From NCBI RefSeq assembly GCF_000717175.1, contig NZ_JNYD01000007.1, forward strand, positions 1-64,000: a DNA stretch of 64,000 nt, in the 5' to 3' direction. Origin of the DNA: Pseudonocardia autotrophica. GTDB lineage: Bacteria; Actinomycetota; Actinomycetes; Mycobacteriales; Pseudonocardiaceae. Below the pieces are notes generated by a model that had not been told where the DNA came from, made no database searches, and worked only from the letters and a program-made list of their open reading frames with translations. The position numbers and the translations under genes were made by a program. Position 1 is the first letter of the stretch; every line of letters begins with the position of its first letter. Positions 10,494 through 17,857 of this stretch are shown one piece after another.

Positions 10494-10661
10494 GGGTGGC
10501 TCGGCGCATTTCGCCGCGCTCCCTCGTCCGTGAGGAGGGTCGTCGGCGCTGTGAAGGCGGCCCTCCACCGTGATCGCTGTGTCGGACCGATCTCCGCCAG
10601 ATCTGGCCGGTTCCGGTCCTGGATGGTGATCAGTGGGCCGTGACGGTGCCGGACGCCGTCC

Positions 10662-10735
10662 ATGATCATCGGTCGGGACGGAGACGGGCGATCTTCGACG
10701 CTCCTGCTCCACGATCGACGATCTCGCCGCTGGCG
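10662..10735 (+). repeat. imperfect 75-bp direct repeat, copy B
   Basis: The second copy of the element at 10419-10493, in the same orientation. It begins ATGATCATCGGTCGGGACGG and ends near CTCGCCGCTGGCGG. Substitutions are spread through the copy and are not in a codon pattern, so it looks like a non-coding dispersed element rather than a duplicated gene piece. Confidence 0.7.
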
Positions 10736-10823
10736 GTTCCGCCCGGCGATCACGGGGCTGTCGCGACCGCCCGTCGATCGCTACCGTCTCGCGGACACGG
10801 CCGCGGGCCCGGGGGAGGGTGCG

Positions 10824-12047
10824 ATGACGGCGACGGCGGAGCCGCGGGAGCCCGGGCCGGAGCGCGTCGAGCCGGCCCCGCCCGACGGCACACCGTCCCA
10901 CGCCGCCGTCTCCGAAGGCGCCCTCGACAGCGCCAGCGCCGACGCCGCCCCCGACCGTGCCGCCCTCGACGCCGCCCCCACCACCCCGACCCGCCTCCGC
11001 GGCCCCGTGGTGCGGGAGGACGCGGTGCGGACCGTGCGGCTGCTGGCGGTGGCGTTCGGGGTGACGGTGGTGGTGACCCGGCTGTACCTGGCGCTGACCG
11101 GTTACCCGCAGATCGGGGGCGGCGAGTACCACCTCGCCCACGCGTTGTGGGGCGGCGTGCTGCTGCTGGCCGGGGGTGTCGTGGCGCTGCTGTGGAGCAA
11201 CCGCTGGGTGCAGCCGGCCATGGCGGTGTGCGTGGGCGTGGGCTCGGGGCTGTTCGTCGACGAGGTCGGCAAGTTCATCACCCGCCGCAACGACTACTTC
11301 ACCCCGCTCGCCGCGCCGATCATCTACAGCACCTTCCTGGCGGTGCTCGGCGTGGTGGTGCTCGCCCGGCACGTGCCGAAGGGGAGACCGCGCGAGCTGG
11401 CGTACGCCGCGGTCGTCCGGCTGAAGGACCTTGCCGACGGGCCGCTGCGGCCCGCCACCCGCACCGTGCTGCTCCGGGACCTCGACGCCCTGCGGACCCA
11501 GCCAGCACGCCCCGACCTGGCCATGCTCGCCGGCGCCGTGCACCCGGTGGTCGAGGCCGCACCCGTCGAGACCCCGCGGGACCGGCTGGGCGGGGCACGC
11601 AGCGCCCTCGCCCGCACCGAGCGCGTGCTCCTGCCACGTTGGGTCCACCGGCTCCTGCTGGCCGGCGGCTCGGCCGTGCTCGGCCTGCTCTCCCTGGTCG
11701 GGCTGGCCGTGCTGATCGCGCTGCTCAGCGCCGCGCCCGACGTGCAGATCGTGCTCGACGACCGGGCCGTCGCGCCCGGCACCCGGCCGCCGGCCCTCGT
11801 GATCGCGTCGGCGGGGGAGGCGGTCGTCGGCGTCGTCCTGCTGCTCGCCGCCCTCGCCCTGCTGGTGGGCCGGGACCGGGCCGGCACCGCGCTCTGCCGG
11901 GCAGGTCTGGTGATCGCACTGGCCTTCGTGAACGTGGCCCTCGGCTATCTCGACGCCGAGCTCGTGGTGATCGCGGTCGTGGTGGAACTCCTCCTCCTGG
12001 TGGCCGCGACCCGTTACCGCACGCGATTCCTGCACGACGACGCGTGA
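10824..12047 (+). CDS. polytopic membrane protein of unknown function
   Basis: A 407-residue protein with an acidic/Ala/Pro-rich cytoplasmic-looking tail of about 65 residues, then hydrophobic helices near residues 70-90, 100-122, 125-142, 160-180, 270-300, 330-350, 355-375 and 380-400. A polar domain of about 80 residues separates the first four from the last four. In the first half, GLFVDEVGKFITRRNDYFTPL contains conserved-looking charged residues next to a helix. I do not recognise the family. The ATG follows a GGGGGAGGG ribosome site. Only 77 bp separate it from the AlaRS-like gene downstream in the same direction, so co-transcription is possible. Confidence 0.75.
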   Translation: MTATAEPREPGPERVEPAPPDGTPSHAAVSEGALDSASADAAPDRAALDAAPTTPTRLRGPVVREDAVRTVRLLAVAFGVTVVVTRLYLALTGYPQIGGGEYHLAHALWGGVLLLAGGVVALLWSNRWVQPAMAVCVGVGSGLFVDEVGKFITRRNDYFTPLAAPIIYSTFLAVLGVVVLARHVPKGRPRELAYAAVVRLKDLADGPLRPATRTVLLRDLDALRTQPARPDLAMLAGAVHPVVEAAPVETPRDRLGGARSALARTERVLLPRWVHRLLLAGGSAVLGLLSLVGLAVLIALLSAAPDVQIVLDDRAVAPGTRPPALVIASAGEAVVGVVLLLAALALLVGRDRAGTALCRAGLVIALAFVNVALGYLDAELVVIAVVVELLLLVAATRYRTRFLHDDA

Positions 12048-12124
12048 CGGATTCGCACAATTCTTCGGCCTGTACCCCGTTCTGGTCTTATGGTGCGGCC
12101 GAACTCCCTGGCAGGGTCGGCGGA

Positions 12125-13528
12125 ATGGACGCACAGGACATCCGCCGGGCATTCCTCGACATGCTCGCCCAGGACGGCCACGCCATCGTGACGCGCGCGC
12201 CGATCGTCCTGCGCGACGATCCCACGACCCTGTTCACCGGGTCCGGGATGCAACCGCTGCTGCCCTACCTGCTCGGGGCCGATCACCCGCAGGGCGCGAA
12301 GCTCGCCGACGTGCAGCCCTGCCTGCGCGCCCAGGACATGGACGAGGTCGGCGACAACCGGCACACCACCTTCTTCGAGATGCTCGGGAACTGGAGCCTC
12401 GGCGACTACGAGAAGGCCGAGCAGATCCCGCGGGTGTTCCATTTCCTGGTCGACGTCGTGGGCCTCGACCCGGACCGGCTCTACGTGACCTGTTTCCTCG
12501 GCGATCCGGCGCACGGGATCCCGCGCGACGAGGTGAGCGCCGAGATCTGGGAGCGGCTCTTCGCCGAGCGCGGCATCGAGTGCCGGCGCATCGACCTCGG
12601 CACCGAGGAGTACGGCAACGAGCACGGCAACCAGGGGGCGCGGATCGCGTTCTACGGCGACAAGAACTGGTGGAGCCGGTTCGGCGCGCCGGACGAGATG
12701 CCCGTCGGCGACCCGGGTGGTCCCGACTCCGAGGTCTTCTACTACTTCCCGCAGGTGGAGCACGACACCCGCTACGGCCGGTACCCGCACCAGAACTCCG
12801 ACGGCGGCCAGTACATGGAGATCGGCAACTCGGTCTTCATGACCTTCCGCAGGACGGAGACCGGCGTCGCCGAGCTACCGCGGCACAACGTCGACTTCGG
12901 CGGGGGGCTGGAGCGGATCGCGGCGGCATCGATCGACAGCCCGGACGTCTACCGGGTCAGCCTGCTGTGGCCGATCGTCGAGAAGCTCCAGGAGATCTCC
13001 GGGAAGTCCTACGACGGCGGTGCGCCGGAGGTCGTCCACGCCATGCGGGTGGTGGCCGACCACGTCCGCGGCGCGGCCTTCCTCGCCGCGGACGGGGTGA
13101 AGCCCGGGAACACCAAGCAGGGCTACGTCATGCGCCGGCTCGTCCGCCGGGCGCTGCGCTTCGGCCTGGACCTCGAGCTCACCGCGGGCGTGGCCGCGGA
13201 CCTGGTCCCGATCGTCGGCAAGCTGTTCGCCGACGTCTACCCGGAGGTGGCCGAGCAGGAGGAGCGCATCGTCGCCGTGCTGCAGAAGGAGGAGCGGCAG
13301 TTCGCCCGGACCCTGCGCAAGGGGCTGTCGATGCTGCGCCGGCTCAACCGGCAGGGCGAGGTCGTCACGGGCACGCACCTGTTCGAGCTGCACGACACCT
13401 TCGGCATGCCGGTCGAGCTCAGCCTCGAGGAGGCGCAGCGCAAGGGCTACCCGCTCGCCGAGGACTGGCGGACGGTGTTCGACGGCCTCATGGACGCCCA
13501 GCGCGACCGGTCCCGCGCGGCCGTCTGA
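12125..13528 (+). CDS. alanyl-tRNA synthetase paralogue reduced to the catalytic and tRNA-binding half
   Basis: A 467-residue class II synthetase related to AlaRS. Visible elements: LFTGSGMQPLLPYLLG near residue 36, motif 2 as FFEMLGNWSLGDY (83-95), the GDPGGPDSEVFYYF segment equivalent to AlaRS GDTGPCGPCSEI, motif 3 as GGGLERIAAAS (259-269), and the helical tRNA-acceptor domain with KQGYVMRRLVRRALRFG. Canonical AlaRS has about 880 residues. Here the editing domain (HxxxH..CxxxH) and C-Ala domain are absent, so the protein ends almost exactly where the active E. coli N461 fragment does. It may make Ala-tRNA or an alanyl-RNA without proofreading, or adenylate alanine for another acceptor. It converges on an aspartate 4-decarboxylase, which forms alanine. 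The ribosome site is weak. It is not the housekeeping enzyme. Confidence 0.85.
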   Translation: MDAQDIRRAFLDMLAQDGHAIVTRAPIVLRDDPTTLFTGSGMQPLLPYLLGADHPQGAKLADVQPCLRAQDMDEVGDNRHTTFFEMLGNWSLGDYEKAEQIPRVFHFLVDVVGLDPDRLYVTCFLGDPAHGIPRDEVSAEIWERLFAERGIECRRIDLGTEEYGNEHGNQGARIAFYGDKNWWSRFGAPDEMPVGDPGGPDSEVFYYFPQVEHDTRYGRYPHQNSDGGQYMEIGNSVFMTFRRTETGVAELPRHNVDFGGGLERIAAASIDSPDVYRVSLLWPIVEKLQEISGKSYDGGAPEVVHAMRVVADHVRGAAFLAADGVKPGNTKQGYVMRRLVRRALRFGLDLELTAGVAADLVPIVGKLFADVYPEVAEQEERIVAVLQKEERQFARTLRKGLSMLRRLNRQGEVVTGTHLFELHDTFGMPVELSLEEAQRKGYPLAEDWRTVFDGLMDAQRDRSRAAV

Positions 13529-13538
13529 GCAGGTCCGG

Positions 13539-13570
13539 GCCCGCCCGGGGCCCCGTCGGTCCGGGCGGGC
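13539..13570. terminator. hairpin between convergent alaRS-like and aspD genes
   Basis: GCCCGCCCGG (13539-13548) and CCGGGCGGGC (13561-13570) form a perfect 10-bp stem with a 12-nt loop in the 43-bp gap between the two stop codons. There is no T-run, as usual in high-GC actinobacteria, and it may serve both strands. Confidence 0.6.
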
Positions 13571-13571
13571 G

Positions 13572-15113
13572 TCAGCCCACCAGCTCGTCGACGACGAGGG
13601 TGATCGCCTCGCCCACGCGCGTCAGCTCCCCGGTGCGCAGCGCGGCCAGGCAGACGCGGACGTCCCAGGTCGGTGCGCTGTACCCGCCCCCGGGCAGCAC
13701 GACGACGCCGTGCTCGTGCGCCAGCATCTCGGGCACCCGCCCGGGGTCGGCCGCCAGGAGTCGCTGCACCCCGGCCTCGCCGTGCCGCACGCGGGCCACG
13801 GCCGTGAGATCGATCAGCGCGTAGTAGAGCGTGTCCTGGCCACCCGGCGCCTCGACACCGAGCGGGGCGAGCAGGGCGACCAGCCGGTCGTGCAGCTCCA
13901 GCCGCAGCGAGGCCGCGTGCGCGGCGCCCTCCGGCATCACGTGGGCCAGCGCGAAGAGGGTCATCTGCACCTGGTCCGGCGTCGCGAGCCCGGCGATGTT
14001 GTGCAGGGCCACCTCGCGGCTGTCGGCCACCATGCGGGCGAGGAAGGGCAGGGTCCCGGAGTCCGGGGTCAGCGACGAGTACCGGCGGTCCGCGGCCGCC
14101 CGCGCGGGGCCCGTGCGGCCGGCGAGGATGTCGTCGAGCACGGTGTCGGCCGCGACCGCGGCGAACCCGACCCGGTTGCCGGTCGCGCCGAAGTTCTTCG
14201 AGAAGGAGTGCAGGCAGATCACGTTGCGCGGCACCTCGGCCAGCATCCCGCGGAAGCCCTCGACGAAGGTCGCGTAGACCGTGTCGGCCACGATCACCAG
14301 GTCCGGGCGGTGGTGGTGCACGAGGTCGCGGACCTCGCGCAGCCGCTCGGGGCGGATCGCGCGGGTGTCGGGGTTCCCCGGGTTGATCACCACGAACGCC
14401 TTGATCGCCGGGTCGCGCAGCGCCTGGAGCACGCCCGCGTCGAACCGGTACGGCTTGTTGGCCGCGGCCCGGATCTCCACGATCTCGAAGCCGAAGTCCG
14501 CCAGCGCCGGGATCTGCAGGTACGGGGTGAACACCGGCGCCGCGATCGCGATCTTGTCGCCCGGCGAGACCAGGCCGTTCTCCTTGAGGGAGCGGAAGGT
14601 GTACGCCATCGCGGCGGCGCCGCCCTCGGTGCCGAAGACGTGGAAGCGCCCCGGCGGGCCGGACTCCACGCCGGTGACCTCCACCAGGTAGCGCTCCAGC
14701 ACCAGCTCGCAGTGCCGCAGCATCCGCGTGGGGGAGGGGTAGCCGTCGCCCAGCACGGCGCGGACCAGCTCGGTGACCAGCGCGTCCGGGTCCGCCTGCA
14801 GCTCCTGCACCACCCAGTCGACCGACGCCGACAGGAATCGCGCGCCCTCGGACGGGTCGAGCGCCAGCGCGGCCGCGAGCCGGTCCGCGATCCCGGCCGA
14901 CACCGGGGTGCTGCCCCAGAACGGGTCGCCGGCGGCCGCGGAACCCGCGGCGGCCGCCTCCTCGACGGCGAAGGACCCGAGGCGGAAGAACGCCGCCCGC
15001 GGGGTGGTGGCGATCCAGTTGGGCTGGCCGCGCCCGGCGTCGAGCACCGGGCGGCCGGAGTGCCGGGCCGAGTCGGTGAGCGCGGGCTGGGACGCCGGGG
15101 CGACATCGGTCAT
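13572..15113 (-). CDS. aspD: bifunctional aspartate aminotransferase / aspartate 4-decarboxylase
   Basis: A 513-residue PLP enzyme of fold type I. It is longer than ordinary aspartate aminotransferases (about 400) and matches the aspartate 4-decarboxylase length of about 530. It has the AspD-type N-terminal signature GRGQPNWIATTPR, the cofactor-binding TEGGAAAMAY, the INPGNPDTRAI substrate loop and the PLP lysine in HSFSKNFGATG (about K306). The reaction converts L-aspartate to L-alanine and CO2, with transamination as a side activity. The ATG has a GAGGAG ribosome site at good spacing. It is transcribed on the same strand as, and downstream of, the tRNA-like RNA and the aminoacyl-lipid synthase, and converges on the AlaRS paralogue. 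The cluster therefore contains both an alanine source and an alanine-activating enzyme. Some relatives form an alanine-aspartate antiport energy cycle, but no antiporter is seen here. Confidence 0.88.
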   Translation of the reverse strand: MTDVAPASQPALTDSARHSGRPVLDAGRGQPNWIATTPRAAFFRLGSFAVEEAAAAGSAAAGDPFWGSTPVSAGIADRLAAALALDPSEGARFLSASVDWVVQELQADPDALVTELVRAVLGDGYPSPTRMLRHCELVLERYLVEVTGVESGPPGRFHVFGTEGGAAAMAYTFRSLKENGLVSPGDKIAIAAPVFTPYLQIPALADFGFEIVEIRAAANKPYRFDAGVLQALRDPAIKAFVVINPGNPDTRAIRPERLREVRDLVHHHRPDLVIVADTVYATFVEGFRGMLAEVPRNVICLHSFSKNFGATGNRVGFAAVAADTVLDDILAGRTGPARAAADRRYSSLTPDSGTLPFLARMVADSREVALHNIAGLATPDQVQMTLFALAHVMPEGAAHAASLRLELHDRLVALLAPLGVEAPGGQDTLYYALIDLTAVARVRHGEAGVQRLLAADPGRVPEMLAHEHGVVVLPGGGYSAPTWDVRVCLAALRTGELTRVGEAITLVVDELVG

Positions 15114-15200
15114 CGGGACTCCTCGGGCGAGGGGGCGGGAGAGGCGGAGGCGCGGGCCGGACCCGACCCGCGAACGGGACCCGGCCCGCGAACGCGGACG

Positions 15201-15229
15201 GGGGCCGATCGCGCATGGCGATCGGCCCC
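15201..15229 (-). terminator. strong hairpin directly downstream of the tRNA-like RNA
   Basis: GGGGCCGATCGC (15201-15212) pairs perfectly with GCGATCGGCCCC (15218-15229) around a 5-nt loop. On the minus strand it begins 12 nt after the CCA end of the tRNA-like sequence, the position expected for the terminator of a stable RNA gene. Confidence 0.75.
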
Positions 15230-15240
15230 CGGCCGGACGT

Positions 15241-15294
15241 TGGTGGAGGACACAGGAATTGAACCTGACAGGGCGCCCCAAGTGCGCATCCCCC
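15241..15294 (-). ncRNA. 54-nt tRNA-like RNA with alanine-type acceptor stem and encoded CCA
   Basis: Reading the minus strand from 15294, GGGGGAU pairs with GUCCUCC (15251-15245) over seven positions, with G:U wobbles at pairs 3:70 and 7:66, followed by discriminator A and CCA. The 3' half is a clear T arm: a UUCAAUU loop (15263-15257) on a CAGG/CCUG stem, with a U-U mismatch at the fifth pair. In place of D and anticodon arms there is one small hairpin, a GCGC/GCGC stem (15287-15284 with 15276-15273) and the loop ACUUGGG. G3:U70 plus A73 are the identity elements of tRNA-Ala, and AlaRS reads only the acceptor-T half. A terminator hairpin follows directly. It lies between the aminoacyl-lipid synthase and aspD genes. 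Alternative: a decayed tRNA 3' end left by an integrated element. By rough base-composition estimate such an acceptor pairing could arise by chance in this interval about one time in ten, so pairing alone is not proof. Confidence 0.5.
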
Positions 15295-15382
15295 GTGCGG
15301 AAAGAAAACTAGCGCACATCATTGTCGCCCCACAAGGCCCGGTTCCCGCGGATCATCTGAATCGACGACGGAAAGTGCCCGG

Positions 15383-17857
15383 TCAGTGCGTCGCCGGCTC
15401 CTTGCCGCCCCCGGAGAAACCGGCCGCGATCAGCTGTCGTGGCGTGGCGTCGGGCAGATACGCACGCGTGAGCGCGATTCCGATACGGGGGAGGTCCGCC
15501 TCGTCACGGAATGCGAGGTGCACCGGTTCGTAGCGGGGCGAGAACTTGGCCTTGAACGCGTGCAGGGAACGGAAACCGTAGAATGGTTCCAGCGCCCCGC
15601 CGAGCTTGTCCAGCAGCCGGTCGGTGCGGTCCAGCTCCGCCTGGTCGTCCCCGCGGGCGAGCGGGGCGCCGGACAGCGAGATGAACTCGTAGCCCTCCTT
15701 CGCGAACGCGAGGCAGGCCGACGCGATCATGAACTCCATCGCGGACCGGAACCCGTCCGTCCGGCGCCGCATGACGTCGAGCGTCCAGCCGCGGATCCGG
15801 CCACCCTCGGCGTAGACCGGCAACCAGGACGTCACGCCGTGGACGCTGCCGCCGGCGTCGATCGCCAGTCCGACCTTCACCGCCGGGTCGAGGGCCTCGT
15901 CGACGCCGCCCAGGGTGAAGCCCATCTCCGGCAGCCCCTTGTCGCCCACCCACTCCTCGGAGATCGCCCGCACCTGGGCGAGGACGGCGAAGGACTCCGC
16001 GGCGAGCGTGACCACCCGGAACTCGATGCCCTCGCGCTTCGCCTTGTTCAGCGCGGTGCGGATGTCCTGCCACTTCTTGCCCTTGAAGGCGATCCCGGGC
16101 AGGTCGATGAGGGTGTCCTCGGCGATCTGGACGGTCCGCCAGCCCGCGGCCCGGGCGGCCTCGGCGGCGGTGTCGGTGACGGAGAACAGGCACGGGGTGA
16201 GCCCGCCGCGCTCGGCGTCCTCGGTGAACTCGGTGACCGCCGCGGCGATCGTGCCCTGCGGCGCCACCGGGTCGGCCAGGGCGAGGGCGATCCCGGCGTG
16301 CCGCTGGTAGCCGACGTACCCGCGGCCGTCGCGCAGGAAGTAGAAGCGCATCTCCGGCCACAGCGTCATCCACGACATCGTCGAGCCGCCGACGGAGGTG
16401 AGCAGGGTGCGGGCCCGCTCGAGGGCGTCGGCCTCGCTCGCGGCGAGCCCGCCCGGCACGCGGCGTCGGATCGGGACCCGGAAGGCCCGCCGGTTGAACA
16501 GCAGCACGACCAGCACCGCGATCCACAGCACCCCGGTGCCGAGCGTGATCGCCTCGTCGGTCACCACCCCGCCCACCAGCAGGATGACGACGGCGGCCAC
16601 CGCGACCAGGGCGTTCAGCACGCCCAGCACGACGGTGACCCACCAGGCCCACCGCTTGCCGAGCCGCAGCGCGTTGGCCACGACCCCGACGATCACGACG
16701 TCGATCAGCACGTCGAGCAGCGAGGTCGCCTGGCCGGCCGTCTCGCCGAACGGTCCGCGGCCGGGGAACAGCAGCACGACGAGCTCGGTCAGCGCGATCG
16801 CGACGAGCCCGGCGAACGCCAGCAGGCGCGTCTCGCGGCGGGTCCGTGGGCCGAAGCCGGGCTCCACGCCGAACAGCCGTTGGCCCACCACGAACCCGAC
16901 GGCGACGGCGATGAGGTGGGCGACGTCGGACAGCGTGCCCTCGAACAGGAACGCCACCAGGACGTAGAAGCCGAGCAGCGCCCGGATCCGCAGCCGCCAG
17001 GGGGACCGGAGCGCCGCGGTGGTGACCGCGAGGACGGTGAGCGCGCCGGTGGTGAACCCGGCGTCGCGCACGGTCGCGAGGTGCACCGCCCACGGCCACG
17101 ACGTGTGCGACAGGGCCCAGACGAGCAGGGACGCCAGCAGCACGCCGCCGATCTCGCCGGCCAGCGCGGTGATCGCCACGACCTTCGTGCCCATCCGGAT
17201 CTCGCAGGCGCCGACGACGATCGCGAACAGCAGCAATCCGGTGACGTACTGGCCGGGCGTGATCGCGAAGAACCAGCCGGTGAACAGGGTCCAGACCCGG
17301 CCCTCCTGCAGGGCGGGCACGCCGTAGGCGACCTGCGGGAACCAGCCCTCCTGCCAGAGCGGGCGCCAGATCGTGCGCCCGACCAGCCCGACGAGCAGGG
17401 TCACCGCGACCACGGTGATCGTGAACGGCATCCGGCGCCAGGCGTGGGGGAGTGCGGCGGTCAGCCGGGAGGCCCAGACCTCGAAGGGCGCCGTACGACC
17501 GGCGGCCGCGGGCAGCGGGGCCGACGCCGGCGGGGCCGCGTCGGCCGTGACCGGCGCGGCGGGCGGCGGGCCGGAGGCCTTCTCCACCGGCTTGCCGGCC
17601 TTCCCCGCGGGCGGCTTCTCGACGGGTGCCTTCGCCGCGGGCGGCTTCTCCGCGGGTGCCTTCACCGCGGGCGGCTTCTCCGCGGGCGGCTTCTCCGCGG
17701 GTGCCCTCGCCGCGGGCGGGTTCGCGGCGGGCGGCTCGTCGGCGGGCGGCGCCTGGACGGGCACCGTGGCTGCGGGCGGCGTCGCGGTGGGCTCCTTCTC
17801 GGCGGGCGTCGGCCCCTCGACCGTCCCGCCCGCGGGCAGGCCGTCCGGCGCGCTCAC
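15383..17857 (-). CDS. MprF-type aminoacyl-phosphatidylglycerol synthase with integral membrane domain
   Basis: An 824-residue protein in three parts. Residues 1-140 are Pro/Ala/Lys-rich with repeated EKPPA units and presumably disordered. About 140-480 is a membrane domain with roughly ten helices. About 490-815 is the soluble DUF2156 (GNAT-like) domain typical of MprF/LysX: MSWMTLWPEMRFYF, GYVGYQRHAGIALALADPV, WQDIRTALNKAKREG, MEFMIASACLAFAKEGYEFISLSGAPLA and FYGFRSLHAFKAKFSPRYEPV. The family transfers lysine or alanine from aminoacyl-tRNA to phosphatidylglycerol and flips the product, reducing surface charge. Mycobacterial LysX fuses this module to a lysyl-tRNA synthetase; here no synthetase is fused, but an AlaRS paralogue lies 1.9 kb away. 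The GTG start overlaps the esterase stop (GTGA). Alanine versus lysine specificity cannot be decided by eye. Confidence 0.85.
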   Translation of the reverse strand: MSAPDGLPAGGTVEGPTPAEKEPTATPPAATVPVQAPPADEPPAANPPAARAPAEKPPAEKPPAVKAPAEKPPAAKAPVEKPPAGKAGKPVEKASGPPPAAPVTADAAPPASAPLPAAAGRTAPFEVWASRLTAALPHAWRRMPFTITVVAVTLLVGLVGRTIWRPLWQEGWFPQVAYGVPALQEGRVWTLFTGWFFAITPGQYVTGLLLFAIVVGACEIRMGTKVVAITALAGEIGGVLLASLLVWALSHTSWPWAVHLATVRDAGFTTGALTVLAVTTAALRSPWRLRIRALLGFYVLVAFLFEGTLSDVAHLIAVAVGFVVGQRLFGVEPGFGPRTRRETRLLAFAGLVAIALTELVVLLFPGRGPFGETAGQATSLLDVLIDVVIVGVVANALRLGKRWAWWVTVVLGVLNALVAVAAVVILLVGGVVTDEAITLGTGVLWIAVLVVLLFNRRAFRVPIRRRVPGGLAASEADALERARTLLTSVGGSTMSWMTLWPEMRFYFLRDGRGYVGYQRHAGIALALADPVAPQGTIAAAVTEFTEDAERGGLTPCLFSVTDTAAEAARAAGWRTVQIAEDTLIDLPGIAFKGKKWQDIRTALNKAKREGIEFRVVTLAAESFAVLAQVRAISEEWVGDKGLPEMGFTLGGVDEALDPAVKVGLAIDAGGSVHGVTSWLPVYAEGGRIRGWTLDVMRRRTDGFRSAMEFMIASACLAFAKEGYEFISLSGAPLARGDDQAELDRTDRLLDKLGGALEPFYGFRSLHAFKAKFSPRYEPVHLAFRDEADLPRIGIALTRAYLPDATPRQLIAAGFSGGGKEPATH
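17605..17720 (-). repeat. in-frame repeats encoding EKPPA units in the MprF-like N-terminus
   Basis: The block CCGCGGGCGGCTTCTC recurs at about 17605, 17635, 17665 and 17683 (plus-strand reading), encoding alternating AEKPPA / VKAPA units. The 30- and 18-base periods keep the frame, so the region can expand or contract without breaking the protein. Lys/Pro/Ala-rich tails of this sort often sit in or near the envelope. Confidence 0.7.

Noticed and set aside
15241..15610. The CCA-ended RNA as the 3' end of tmRNA (ssrA)
   Set aside because: tmRNA needs about 350 nt and an ALAA-type tag frame. The upstream sequence is the coding end of the MprF-like gene and lacks the tmRNA 5' domain.
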